Assembly (NCBI GenBank): GCA_016935295.1
Contig: JAFGRF010000087.1
Location: 1 to 7,775, forward strand
Length of the DNA: 7,775 nt
Origin: Caldifarciminota bacterium
GTDB taxonomy: Bacteria > Hydrothermota > Tepidihabitantia > Tepidihabitantales > Tepidihabitantaceae
Direction: 5' to 3'
The first letter of the stretch is position 1, and every line of letters begins with the position of its first letter. The position numbers were made by a program, and so were the translations under genes. The notes beneath the pieces are model-generated. The model worked only from the letters and a program-made list of their open reading frames with translations, was not told the origin of the DNA and did no database searches. Of this stretch, positions 1 to 5,994 are shown in pieces.

Positions 1-1502
1 GCCGAAACCCGTTTCATGTCCACTTCACCCGTCATCAGCAGGGGTCGGCCGCGGGCGACCACGGCCGCGCCGTCGAATCCGAGCACCTCGAGCAGCAGCC
101 CGATTGCCCGCTCCAGCAGCACCTGGGGCTCAAAGCCCAGCGACGCCAGGCCGGACATTCCCTGCAACAGCGCCATGTCGCGATTGACGTCCATCTCCTG
201 CTGGAACAGGAGCCGGTCTATTGCCTGCGCCTCGACCACGACCCCGAGCCGGCGGAACGTATGGGACGCGGCCTTGAGACAGCTCAACGCCTGCTCAGCC
301 TCGCCCTGTCCGAGCAGGTAGCGGCCGTAGTGAAACCGCACCCGCGCCAGGTCCACGCCTTCCTCGAGGTTGTGCAGCAGTTCTATCGCGTGTTCAAAGC
401 AGGCGTGAGCCTGCTCGTCTTCGCCGCGGGCTGCGTGAAGGAGCCCCAGCACTCTTGAGGCCTGCGCTTCTTCACTCGGGACCCCGATTTCGCCTGCGAT
501 TGCTGCCGACCGCTCAGCCAGCTCCCGGCACCGGTCCAACTGCCCCTGGTCGAGCGCCAGTTCGGCGATGCTCCAATGCACCAGGGCCAGAGTGCGGCGG
601 TCTTGGGAAGTCTCGGCGGAATCCAGGGCGCGACGAAAGGCCTGTTCCGCACCGGCAAAGTCACGCTGCCGGTGAAAAGCCAGGCCGAGGTTGCACAGCG
701 CTTCGCGAGCCAGATGCGGCGCGGCCTTTCCGCTCTCCGCGGCTTCCTGAACCATCTTGAAGATGTCGATGGCTTTGGCCGTCTTGTCGCGTTCAAGGAA
801 CAGCTCGCCGAGGCAGTTGAGCGCGGAGGCGCGCACGGTCGGCAAGTCGTGTTGCTCTGCAACTGCCATGGTGCGGTAGTAACACTCAATCGCATCCTCC
901 CAGCGCCCCAGCCGTTGTAGAGCCCACCCGATGCTCTGTCGGCTGTACACCTGACAGGCAACGTCGCCAATTTCCTCGTAGGACTTCAGGCTCTCCTGGA
1001 AGCGCTCCAGAGCCTCCGCTTCATGTCCCTGGAGAGCAGCTACCCTTCCGAGTTGATGCAGGGCCGACGGAACGCCCCTGGTGAACCCGGTATCGCGCCA
1101 GACGCTCAGGCAGCGCTCATAGCAATCGCGGGCACGCTCGTAGTCGCCCTGTTCCTCGCTGACGCGACCCACGAGAAAGAAGTAGTGTCCCTGGGACTTC
1201 GAATTGCCCGACGAGCCAGCCGCCTCCTGCACGACTTCGGCGCACTCCAGACTGCGGACCATCTCCCCGGAGTTCCGGTAGAACTCGCTGGCTGCTATGC
1301 CTGCCGTTGTCAAGTCAACGTCGGTTCCGACCTTGCGGGCAAGGTCAATAGCCTCACGCAGATACACCTCTGCTTCTGCGTCAGCCCGCTGCGCCCCTTT
1401 TGTCTGCCTGCCGAACTCAAGCAAGACGGCCAGCCGCGCCGCCTCGGTGGTTGCCTCAGCCAGACGCCGTTTCAGGTCCTGGATTGTAGCTAATTGGTCC
1501 AC
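1..1502 (-). CDS. TPR-repeat protein entering a GAF-like domain, probable signalling/transcription regulator (3' end outside window)
   Basis: The minus strand is open without interruption from a GTG at 1502-1500 to the left edge, giving 500 codons and no stop. No in-frame ATG, GTG or TTG lies between this GTG and the upstream in-frame TGA, and AGGGA lies 6 nt before it. Residues 105 to about 430 form roughly eight tetratricopeptide repeats of 36-40 residues with the usual W/L-G-Y/A-F-A pattern, for example LGLAFHRQRDFAGAEQAFRRAL. From about residue 443 (MALLQGMSGLASLG, then LLERAIGLLLEVLGFDGAAV) it resembles the start of a GAF domain. TPR-GAF proteins of this build often continue into a sigma-54 AAA+ domain plus HTH, or a histidine kinase. 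That continuation is inferred, since it lies outside the window. The protein is cytoplasmic by appearance, with no signal peptide or membrane segment. It is divergent from the lipoprotein at 1609, which it might regulate. Confidence 0.88.
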   Translation of the reverse strand, partial: MDQLATIQDLKRRLAEATTEAARLAVLLEFGRQTKGAQRADAEAEVYLREAIDLARKVGTDVDLTTAGIAASEFYRNSGEMVRSLECAEVVQEAAGSSGNSKSQGHYFFLVGRVSEEQGDYERARDCYERCLSVWRDTGFTRGVPSALHQLGRVAALQGHEAEALERFQESLKSYEEIGDVACQVYSRQSIGWALQRLGRWEDAIECYYRTMAVAEQHDLPTVRASALNCLGELFLERDKTAKAIDIFKMVQEAAESGKAAPHLAREALCNLGLAFHRQRDFAGAEQAFRRALDSAETSQDRRTLALVHWSIAELALDQGQLDRCRELAERSAAIAGEIGVPSEEAQASRVLGLLHAARGEDEQAHACFEHAIELLHNLEEGVDLARVRFHYGRYLLGQGEAEQALSCLKAASHTFRRLGVVVEAQAIDRLLFQQEMDVNRDMALLQGMSGLASLGFEPQVLLERAIGLLLEVLGFDGAAVVARGRPLLMTGEVDMKRVS

Positions 1503-1518
1503 AGTTATTCCCTGTGGA

Positions 1519-1546
1519 AGGATAGAACGAGCGCAGCCAATGTCAA
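1519..1546 (-). promoter_or_regulatory. sigma-70-type promoter for the TPR-GAF gene
   Basis: Read on the minus strand, TTGACA (1546-1541) is a perfect -35 box, followed by a 16-bp spacer and TATCCT (1524-1519, 4/6 to consensus). Expected transcription start is near 1512, about 10 nt before the GTG at 1502. The leader would therefore be very short and would carry at most a partial Shine-Dalgarno (AGGGA, 1513-1509). Assignment is by pattern only. Confidence 0.55.
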
Positions 1547-1559
1547 GCCCAGTCAGTGC

Positions 1560-1580
1560 CTGTCAACCATGCCTTGACAG
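1560..1580. promoter_or_regulatory. 7-bp inverted repeat between divergent promoters, candidate operator
   Basis: CTGTCAA (1560-1566) and TTGACAG (1574-1580) are perfect inverted arms separated by 7 nt. The right arm contains the -35 box of the plus-strand promoter. A dimeric repressor bound here would block the lipoprotein promoter and sit just behind the TPR-GAF promoter. The left arm also resembles a -35 box for the minus strand but has no -10 at the right distance. It may simply be a by-product of two TTGACA boxes. Confidence 0.3.
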
Positions 1581-1601
1581 CAGGATTCCGGGAGTTACTA
1601 T
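1574..1601 (+). promoter_or_regulatory. sigma-70-type promoter for the Cys-rich lipoprotein, predicted leaderless
   Basis: TTGACA (1574-1579), a 16-bp spacer and TACTAT (1596-1601, 4/6). Only 7 nt separate the -10 box from the ATG at 1609, so transcription should begin at or within a base or two of the start codon. The only purine-rich stretch upstream (GGGAG, 1590-1594) is 14 nt away and lies upstream of the -10 box, so it cannot serve as a ribosome binding site on this transcript. Confidence 0.55.
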
Positions 1602-1608
1602 TCACCTC

Positions 1609-2157
1609 ATGGAGAAGGATAAACACCGGTCCGTTATCACCGTCGGCATGCTGGCCTGCAGCATGCTGCTCTTGTCCGCGTTGTTCACCGGCTGCGGCAC
1701 CTGCCAGCAGACCACTGAGTCATCCTGCGCACACCCTCACGAACACCAAACCGCATACTACCACTACTGGAGCCCGCAGAAGCAACTGTACAAGTGGTCC
1801 CTTACACCACGGCCCTCGAACGACACAATGCAGTGCCCTTGGGACACTACCGTGTTGGTTCTACCCGATACGGTGAAGTGCAACGACTGCGATTCGGTGC
1901 TGCTGGCCAGGCCCTTTGAGTGCTTCCATATACACCAAAGGGTGTACTTCCACTGTCCCTTGTGTGGTGCTACATGGGACCATCCACTACCCGACCCCCC
2001 GAACCCGGCACAGCTGAGCGCGCCGGTCTCTGTGCCTTGTCCGGACCCTGAAGATTGCATCAATAGTCCGCCGTTGGGTAGCTGCCCAGCCGACACCATC
2101 TACGCCGACTCCGTGAAGTGCATGGACTGCGGCAAGGTCTGGCCGCCGTGGGACTGA
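1609..2157 (+). CDS. small Cys-rich secreted lipoprotein with zinc-ribbon-like CxxC motifs
   Basis: 182 residues; I do not recognise a named family. The ATG at 1609 is chosen because it begins a lipoprotein signal: charged MEKDKHR, a hydrophobic stretch (9-27) and a lipobox-like F-T-G-C with Cys29 as the lipidation site. The frame stays open further upstream (ATG at 1297), but that part is antisense to the TPR gene. The mature part has 14 cysteines in 154 residues, including four CxxC pairs: 29/32, 91/94, 116/119 and 171/174. C91-x2-C94 with C116-x2-C119 is spaced like a zinc ribbon or rubredoxin-type metal site, and CPLCGATW is a typical knuckle. A second CP-x-DT...D-S-V-K-C-x-D-C unit at 159-174 partly repeats residues 76-94. 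Metal binding is inferred; disulfides are the alternative for an exported protein. It has its own promoter and is followed by GC-rich hairpins. Confidence 0.8.
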   Translation: MEKDKHRSVITVGMLACSMLLLSALFTGCGTCQQTTESSCAHPHEHQTAYYHYWSPQKQLYKWSLTPRPSNDTMQCPWDTTVLVLPDTVKCNDCDSVLLARPFECFHIHQRVYFHCPLCGATWDHPLPDPPNPAQLSAPVSVPCPDPEDCINSPPLGSCPADTIYADSVKCMDCGKVWPPWD

Positions 2158-2207
2158 CCCCAGAACAGGACGGCAAGAGGAAGTAACTTCCGACTCGATT
2201 AGCTAGC

Positions 2208-2241
2208 GCGCCCGCCGGCTGGAGCCGGCGGGCGCTCGTTT
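2208..2241 (+). terminator. strong GC hairpin after the lipoprotein gene, candidate terminator
   Basis: A perfect 12-bp stem (2208-2219 with 2224-2235) closes a TGGA loop and is followed by TCGTTT. It lies 50 nt after the TGA stop of the lipoprotein gene. The T-tract is short and interrupted, so this may be a processing or REP-like hairpin rather than a true intrinsic terminator. Confidence 0.45.
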
Positions 2242-2283
2242 CCGGCTGCAGCCGGAGTGCAGATTGTCGCGGGCACGGCCCGC
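2208..2283. repeat. cluster of three GC-rich palindromes, REP-like
   Basis: Three hairpins follow one another: the 12-bp stem at 2208-2235, the perfect 16-nt palindrome TCCGGCTGCAGCCGGA at 2241-2256, and GCGGGC/GCCCGC with loop ACG at 2269-2283. The cores of the first two, CCGGCTGGAGCCGG (2215-2228) and CCGGCTGCAGCCGG (2242-2255), match at 13 of 14 bases with a 27-bp offset, so they look like copies of one element. Whether this element recurs in the genome cannot be seen here. Confidence 0.5.
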
Positions 2284-2354
2284 AAGGACGAGGATACGAC
2301 CAGAATTGAGGTTGAGGTTCAGAACAAGGCAAGGTCGATAGGCACTCTCTGCCA

Positions 2355-2383
2355 TTGACACCTGCAGTGGTATCTTCTATTCT
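2355..2383 (+). promoter_or_regulatory. sigma-70-type promoter for the beta-propeller lipoprotein, predicted leaderless
   Basis: TTGACA (2355-2360), a 17-bp spacer and TATTCT (2378-2383, 4/6). The ATG at 2390 begins 6 nt after the -10 box, exactly where transcription would be expected to start. No Shine-Dalgarno-like sequence precedes it. This geometry also argues against the in-frame TTG at 2387 as the start. Confidence 0.6.
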
Positions 2384-2389
2384 GAATTG

Positions 2390-4507
2390 ATGACCAGAAA
2401 GGCCAGAGCGCGCGCCGGAAGCGTGTTCCCGGCGATGGCGCTGGCTGCCATGCTCGCGGCGGTCTCCGGCTGTCCCAGGAAGGCGCCGGCACGGCCGGAG
2501 AAGCCTTCCGGCCGGGACCGCGTGGCGACCACGAGCGTGGCCGCCTACACCACTTTCACCACTGACCCGAACCAGGACAGCGTGCTCTATGTGTTCGACT
2601 GGGGCGACAGCCGGGCCGACACAACCGGGCTGCTGCCCCCGGGCGACAGCGCTTCTGCCGCCCATCAGTGGCCGAACGTCGGTTCGTACTCAGTCCGGGC
2701 CAGGGCGCAGAACGCGAAGGGCTATTGGAGCGGCTGGTCCGAGAAGCTGGACGTCACGGTCACCGTAAACCACCCGCCCGAGCCGCCGCTCAGGCCGACC
2801 CACACCGGTACCGACTCGGTCGGACAGACCATCGCCTTCACGACCTCGGCCACAGACGAGGACGGCGACTCGGTCCGGATAAGGTACTTCTTTTCCGAAG
2901 GCCAGGTCAGCGCGTTCAGCCCCAATCTGGCGAGCGGCGCGACCTACACCGACTCGGTGGTCTATTCGCAGAACGGGTGGAAGGTCATCTATGCCGGAGC
3001 CACGGATGGGACCGACACTTCGGATTGGTCCGCGCCGGACAGCGTCTATGTTCTATCGCCAAACGTGGCTCCCTACGCCCCCGTGATCAGATACGAGTAC
3101 ACGCCGCAGCGCGGCATCGCCAACGGCCCGGCCTACCGGTTCTACGCCTCGGCCATCGACCGCTACGGCGACAGCCTCTACTATCGCTGGTACTTCGACG
3201 GGACCGATTCGGTTACGTCCGAGCTGTTCCCATCCGGCGTTGACGGCTATGTCGAATGGACGCCGGTCGGCGACACCCACTCGTACTCCGTTTCGGTGCG
3301 CGTCTTCGACGTCTCCGGCAGGACCAATCCGACCACGCCGATGATGGTCTTCAAGACCGTAGCCGAGGGGGAGCTGATCTGGGGCATTTCCGGGGAGTTC
3401 GACGCGTCGCCGGCCATCGGCCCCTCGCTCTGGCGGGGCGATACCCGGACCGGAATCGTCTGCGGCAGCGTGGAGGGGTATCTGTACGTGGTTGACGCGT
3501 ATCAGGCGTTCGCCATCAACCAGCTCTCGGTTCTCGACCCCGACGCGTACAATTCGTCGGCCGCCATCGGTGCCGACGGCACGAGGTACGTGGGCAACGA
3601 GAACGGGTGGTTCTACGCATTCGGCATTGATGACAGCCGCGACACGTTCAGGTGGCGGTTCGGCAACGGCCTCGACGGCATGACCGCGACCGGAGCGCTG
3701 GCCACGGACGGCAGCATCTTCTGCGGCGGAGAGGACCAGCGCATCACCAAGCTGAGCAGCAGCGGCACCAGGCAATGGAGCTACAGCCTGCGCCAGTGGA
3801 TGGCAAGTTCACCTGCCATCGGGCCGGACAACAGAATCTATTGTTGCGACGGGAGCGGCTACGTCTATGCCCTGAACAGCGACAGCACCCTGAGTTGGGA
3901 GATCTCGGTGGGCACCAATGTCTTCATAACCGCGTCCCCTGCGGTCAGTGCCGACGGTACGGTCTATGTCTGTACCGAAGATGGACGGTTGCTGGCGTTG
4001 AAGGACGGCGGCATCACCTGGTCTTACGAGGTCACTCCGCAACGCGGCATCTCGTCGTCACCGGTGCTCGGGTCCGATGGCAACATCTACTTCGGTTGCG
4101 ACAACGGGAAGCTCTATCGCATCGACCAGAACACCCACGAGCCGGTCAGTGGCTGGCCGGTCACGGTCTCGGTGACCGACATCGTGAGCAATACTCCCCT
4201 GCTGTGCGCCGACGATATCGTCTACGTCGCGGACGACTCGTCGCTCTATGCCTTCGACTTGAACGACCCGGGCAGCGGCCCGCGCTGGAAAACTGGCCTG
4301 GCGGTGCCGTCGGGAAAGAACGCGGGCGGCCGGCTGTCGCTCGACAACCAGCCGTCGCCGGTGGTCGACCAGTACGGCATCGTCTACATCGCGACCGGTT
4401 CCGGCCTTTTCGCCGTTGCGGGCAGACCCGGCGGGACCCTGGCCGCTACCGACTGGCCGATGTTCCACCACGACGCCCGGCACACCGGTCGTTTCGGGGC
4501 AAAGTAG
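2390..4507 (+). CDS. secreted lipoprotein with Ig/PKD-like domains and an eight-bladed PQQ-like beta-propeller
   Basis: 705 residues. The ATG at 2390 is preferred over the adjacent in-frame TTG because it sits at the predicted transcription start. Residues 1-28 form a lipoprotein signal with basic MTRKARARAG, a hydrophobic core and lipobox V-S-G-C (Cys28). Three Ig/PKD/FN3-like beta-sandwich segments follow: about 45-125 (FDWGDS, typical of PKD), 127-224 (ATDEDGDSVRIRY) and 225-327. From about 328 to the end there are eight repeats of the form S-x-A-I-G-x-D-G-x-x-Y-x-G-x-x-x-G-x-x-Y-A, the PQQ-like (WD40-related) propeller signature. The protein ends in DWPMFHHDARHTGR, a tail I associate with this class of surface proteins. 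I see no quinone or metal site and no enzyme residues, so a binding or scaffold role at the cell surface is more likely than a dehydrogenase. It appears monocistronic and converges on pyrC. Confidence 0.88.
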   Translation: MTRKARARAGSVFPAMALAAMLAAVSGCPRKAPARPEKPSGRDRVATTSVAAYTTFTTDPNQDSVLYVFDWGDSRADTTGLLPPGDSASAAHQWPNVGSYSVRARAQNAKGYWSGWSEKLDVTVTVNHPPEPPLRPTHTGTDSVGQTIAFTTSATDEDGDSVRIRYFFSEGQVSAFSPNLASGATYTDSVVYSQNGWKVIYAGATDGTDTSDWSAPDSVYVLSPNVAPYAPVIRYEYTPQRGIANGPAYRFYASAIDRYGDSLYYRWYFDGTDSVTSELFPSGVDGYVEWTPVGDTHSYSVSVRVFDVSGRTNPTTPMMVFKTVAEGELIWGISGEFDASPAIGPSLWRGDTRTGIVCGSVEGYLYVVDAYQAFAINQLSVLDPDAYNSSAAIGADGTRYVGNENGWFYAFGIDDSRDTFRWRFGNGLDGMTATGALATDGSIFCGGEDQRITKLSSSGTRQWSYSLRQWMASSPAIGPDNRIYCCDGSGYVYALNSDSTLSWEISVGTNVFITASPAVSADGTVYVCTEDGRLLALKDGGITWSYEVTPQRGISSSPVLGSDGNIYFGCDNGKLYRIDQNTHEPVSGWPVTVSVTDIVSNTPLLCADDIVYVADDSSLYAFDLNDPGSGPRWKTGLAVPSGKNAGGRLSLDNQPSPVVDQYGIVYIATGSGLFAVAGRPGGTLAATDWPMFHHDARHTGRFGAK

Positions 4508-4518
4508 CCGTAGGCTAC
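4504..4518 (+). other. short hairpin overlapping the stop codon of the propeller gene
   Basis: GTAGCC (4504-4509) and GGCTAC (4513-4518) pair perfectly around a GTA loop, so the TAG stop (4505-4507) is inside the stem. No T-rich tract follows, so it is not a standard intrinsic terminator. It may be incidental or may protect the 3' end of the mRNA. Confidence 0.3.
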
Positions 4519-4537
4519 CCTGGCCCGAGATAGGAGT

Positions 4538-4564
4538 CCACCACAAAGGCACAAAGACACGAAG
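4538..4564. repeat. CACAAAG-type degenerate tandem repeat in the convergent spacer
   Basis: Three octamers stand in tandem: CACAAAGG (4542-4549), CACAAAGA (4550-4557) and CACGAAGC (4558-4565), preceded by CCAC. Very similar ACCACAAAGGCACAAAG-type runs are, from memory, common in intergenic regions of many unrelated environmental bacteria, where they appear as dispersed elements of unknown role. The composition (A-rich, no CpG-rich codons) is unlike the surrounding coding DNA. Confidence 0.5.
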
Positions 4565-4593
4565 CGGGTTCGGATAGACCTGGCCGGTTCGTG
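4558..4593. other. imperfect stem-loop in the spacer between convergent genes
   Basis: CACGAA (4558-4563) pairs with TTCGTG (4588-4593). After one G-G mismatch, CGG (4565-4567) pairs with CCG (4584-4586). An alternative fold pairs CCACCA and GGCAC (4538-4554 region) with GTGCC and TGGTGG (4591-4602). Neither strand has a T-tract beyond it. It could be a bidirectional, Rho-assisted or processing structure; otherwise nothing else is seen in 4508-4691. Confidence 0.3.
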
Positions 4594-4691
4594 CCTGGTG
4601 GTTCAATGTCGGATTCAGGGAATCTACGGACAGCTTGACGCCGCATCCAAATCGAATCCTGTTTCAGTGTGGTGACTGGACCTGGGGCCGG

Positions 4692-5981
4692 CTACAGCCT
4701 GAAGAGCCGTTCCCCGAGCAGGACCGCTGAGACCCGACCGCGCATCGTCGAGCCGAGAAAAGGAGAATTCCGGGACAGCGAGAGTACTCCGGACGGCTCG
4801 TACTTCCACTCGGCCTTCAAGTCAAGCACGACCAATTCCGCTTCAGAGCCTGCCGTGACAGCGGCTGCCGGCAGGTTGAGAATCCGGCGCGGTACAACCG
4901 TGAGCCGGGCGACATAGTCGGCCAGGGACAGAACCCTGCCCAGTACTAATTTCTCGTACCCGAGGCTGAACGCAGTCTCGAATCCGATGATGCCCGGCGG
5001 CGCGGCATCGAACTCCGCATCCTTCTCGCCCTTCAGGTGCGGCGCATGGTCAGTGGCGATGACATCGATAGTGCCATCGGCCAACCCGGCGACGACTGCC
5101 CGGCGGTCGTCTCCTGACCGCAGAGGCGGATTGACCTTGTAGTTTGCATCGAAGCTCGCCAGCGCATCCTCGGTCAGCGTGAAGTAGTGCGGGCAGGTCT
5201 CGGCCGTGACCTGCACCCCGCGCGCCTTGGCCCAGCGCACGATGTCCACCGTCGCGCGCGCCGAGACGTGGGCGATGTGCAGCCGGGCACGGGTGAACTC
5301 GGCAAGCAGGACGTCGCGCGCGGCCTGCGCTGACTCGGCCACATCCGGCCCCGCCTTCAATCCGAGTCTCGTCGAGACCCGGCCTTCGTTGGCGTAGCCC
5401 TCGACCAGCTCCCTGACTTCGCAGTGTGAGATGACCGGAACGTCAAACGCCTTGCAGTACTCGAGGACCCGCCGCATCACCTGCGCGTCCGATACCGGGG
5501 AACCATCATCCGAGAAGGCCACCGCGCCGGCCTCGACCATCGAGCCGATTTCCGCAAGTTCTTTGCCGTGCCTGGCCTTGGTGCAGCAGCCGACCGGGTG
5601 AACCCGGGCGAAGCCGGCTTCGACTGCCCTCCGGGTCTGGTAGCGAACCTGCGCCTCGGTGTCTACTGCCGGTTCGGTGTTCGGCATCGGGCAGACGCGT
5701 GTGAACCCGCCGGCCAGCGCCGCCGCGGTGCCGCTCGCGATCGTCTCTTCGTCTTCACGCCCGGGCTCCCGCAGGTGACAGTGCATGTCCACAAAGCCCG
5801 GCGCGATGTGTTTGCCGCGGCAATCGAGGACCTCGGTGCCTTCGGCCGCCGGGATGCTCGTCTCGACTTTCTCGATGCAGCCACCTACAACCAGCACGTC
5901 TGCCCGGCGGGTGGTCTGCTTCTGCGGATCGACCACAGTCCCGCCCCGGAGCAGCAGCCTGTCCTTGTTCTCCGCCTTCAT
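4692..5981 (-). CDS. pyrC: dihydroorotase, class I
   Basis: 429 residues, the usual length of the Bacillus/Thermus-type enzyme. It interconverts N-carbamoyl-L-aspartate and L-dihydroorotate, the third step of de novo pyrimidine synthesis, in the cytoplasm. Visible signatures include DMHCHLREPG (65-74; metal ligands His67 and His69, substrate Arg71), PMPNT (98-102), FSDDG (156-160; bridging Asp), HCE (His186), HIAHVS (His238), ETCPHYFTLTE (261-271), KVNPPLR, and ATDHAPH (catalytic Asp311). The end is NSPFLGSTMRGRV. With all metal ligands present this should be an active enzyme, unlike the inactive PyrC' partner of ATCase in some pseudomonads. The ATG at 5981 follows pyrB by 13 nt, with GAGGG 7 nt upstream. 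It is the last gene of the pyr cluster and faces the propeller gene. Confidence 0.96.
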   Translation of the reverse strand: MKAENKDRLLLRGGTVVDPQKQTTRRADVLVVGGCIEKVETSIPAAEGTEVLDCRGKHIAPGFVDMHCHLREPGREDEETIASGTAAALAGGFTRVCPMPNTEPAVDTEAQVRYQTRRAVEAGFARVHPVGCCTKARHGKELAEIGSMVEAGAVAFSDDGSPVSDAQVMRRVLEYCKAFDVPVISHCEVRELVEGYANEGRVSTRLGLKAGPDVAESAQAARDVLLAEFTRARLHIAHVSARATVDIVRWAKARGVQVTAETCPHYFTLTEDALASFDANYKVNPPLRSGDDRRAVVAGLADGTIDVIATDHAPHLKGEKDAEFDAAPPGIIGFETAFSLGYEKLVLGRVLSLADYVARLTVVPRRILNLPAAAVTAGSEAELVVLDLKAEWKYEPSGVLSLSRNSPFLGSTMRGRVSAVLLGERLFRL

Positions 5982-5988
5982 TCCTCAG

Positions 5989-5993
5989 CCCTC
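5989..5993 (-). promoter_or_regulatory. Shine-Dalgarno for pyrC
   Basis: GAGGG on the minus strand lies 7 nt before the pyrC ATG, inside the 13-nt gap after the pyrB TAA stop. A second AGGA abuts the ATG too closely to work. It shows that ordinary Shine-Dalgarno initiation is used inside operons here, in contrast to the apparently leaderless plus-strand genes. Confidence 0.6.
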
Positions 5994-5994
5994 A

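Noticed and set aside
383..970. 195-residue minus-strand open frame
   Set aside because: It lies in another frame of the TPR-GAF gene; its translation is rich in Arg, Ser, Pro and Trp with no domain pattern, while the chosen frame gives clear TPRs.
1297..1608. N-terminal extension of the lipoprotein frame from an ATG at 1297
   Set aside because: The extension is antisense to the TPR-GAF gene and would bury the signal peptide and promoter inside the protein.
2387..2389. TTG as start of the propeller lipoprotein
   Set aside because: The adjacent in-frame ATG at 2390 coincides with the expected transcription start; the TTG would lie upstream of the transcript.
2060..2665. 201-residue minus-strand open frame spanning the gap before the propeller gene
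   Set aside because: It overlaps two well-supported plus-strand genes and the hairpin cluster, and its translation is Arg/Gly/Ala-rich low-complexity shadow.
3053..3775. 240-residue minus-strand open frame inside the propeller gene
   Set aside because: It is an antisense shadow of high-GC coding DNA, with no motif and no ribosome binding site or neighbour support.
4504..4691. Classical intrinsic terminators between the convergent genes
   Set aside because: Hairpins exist, but none is followed by a T-tract on either strand.
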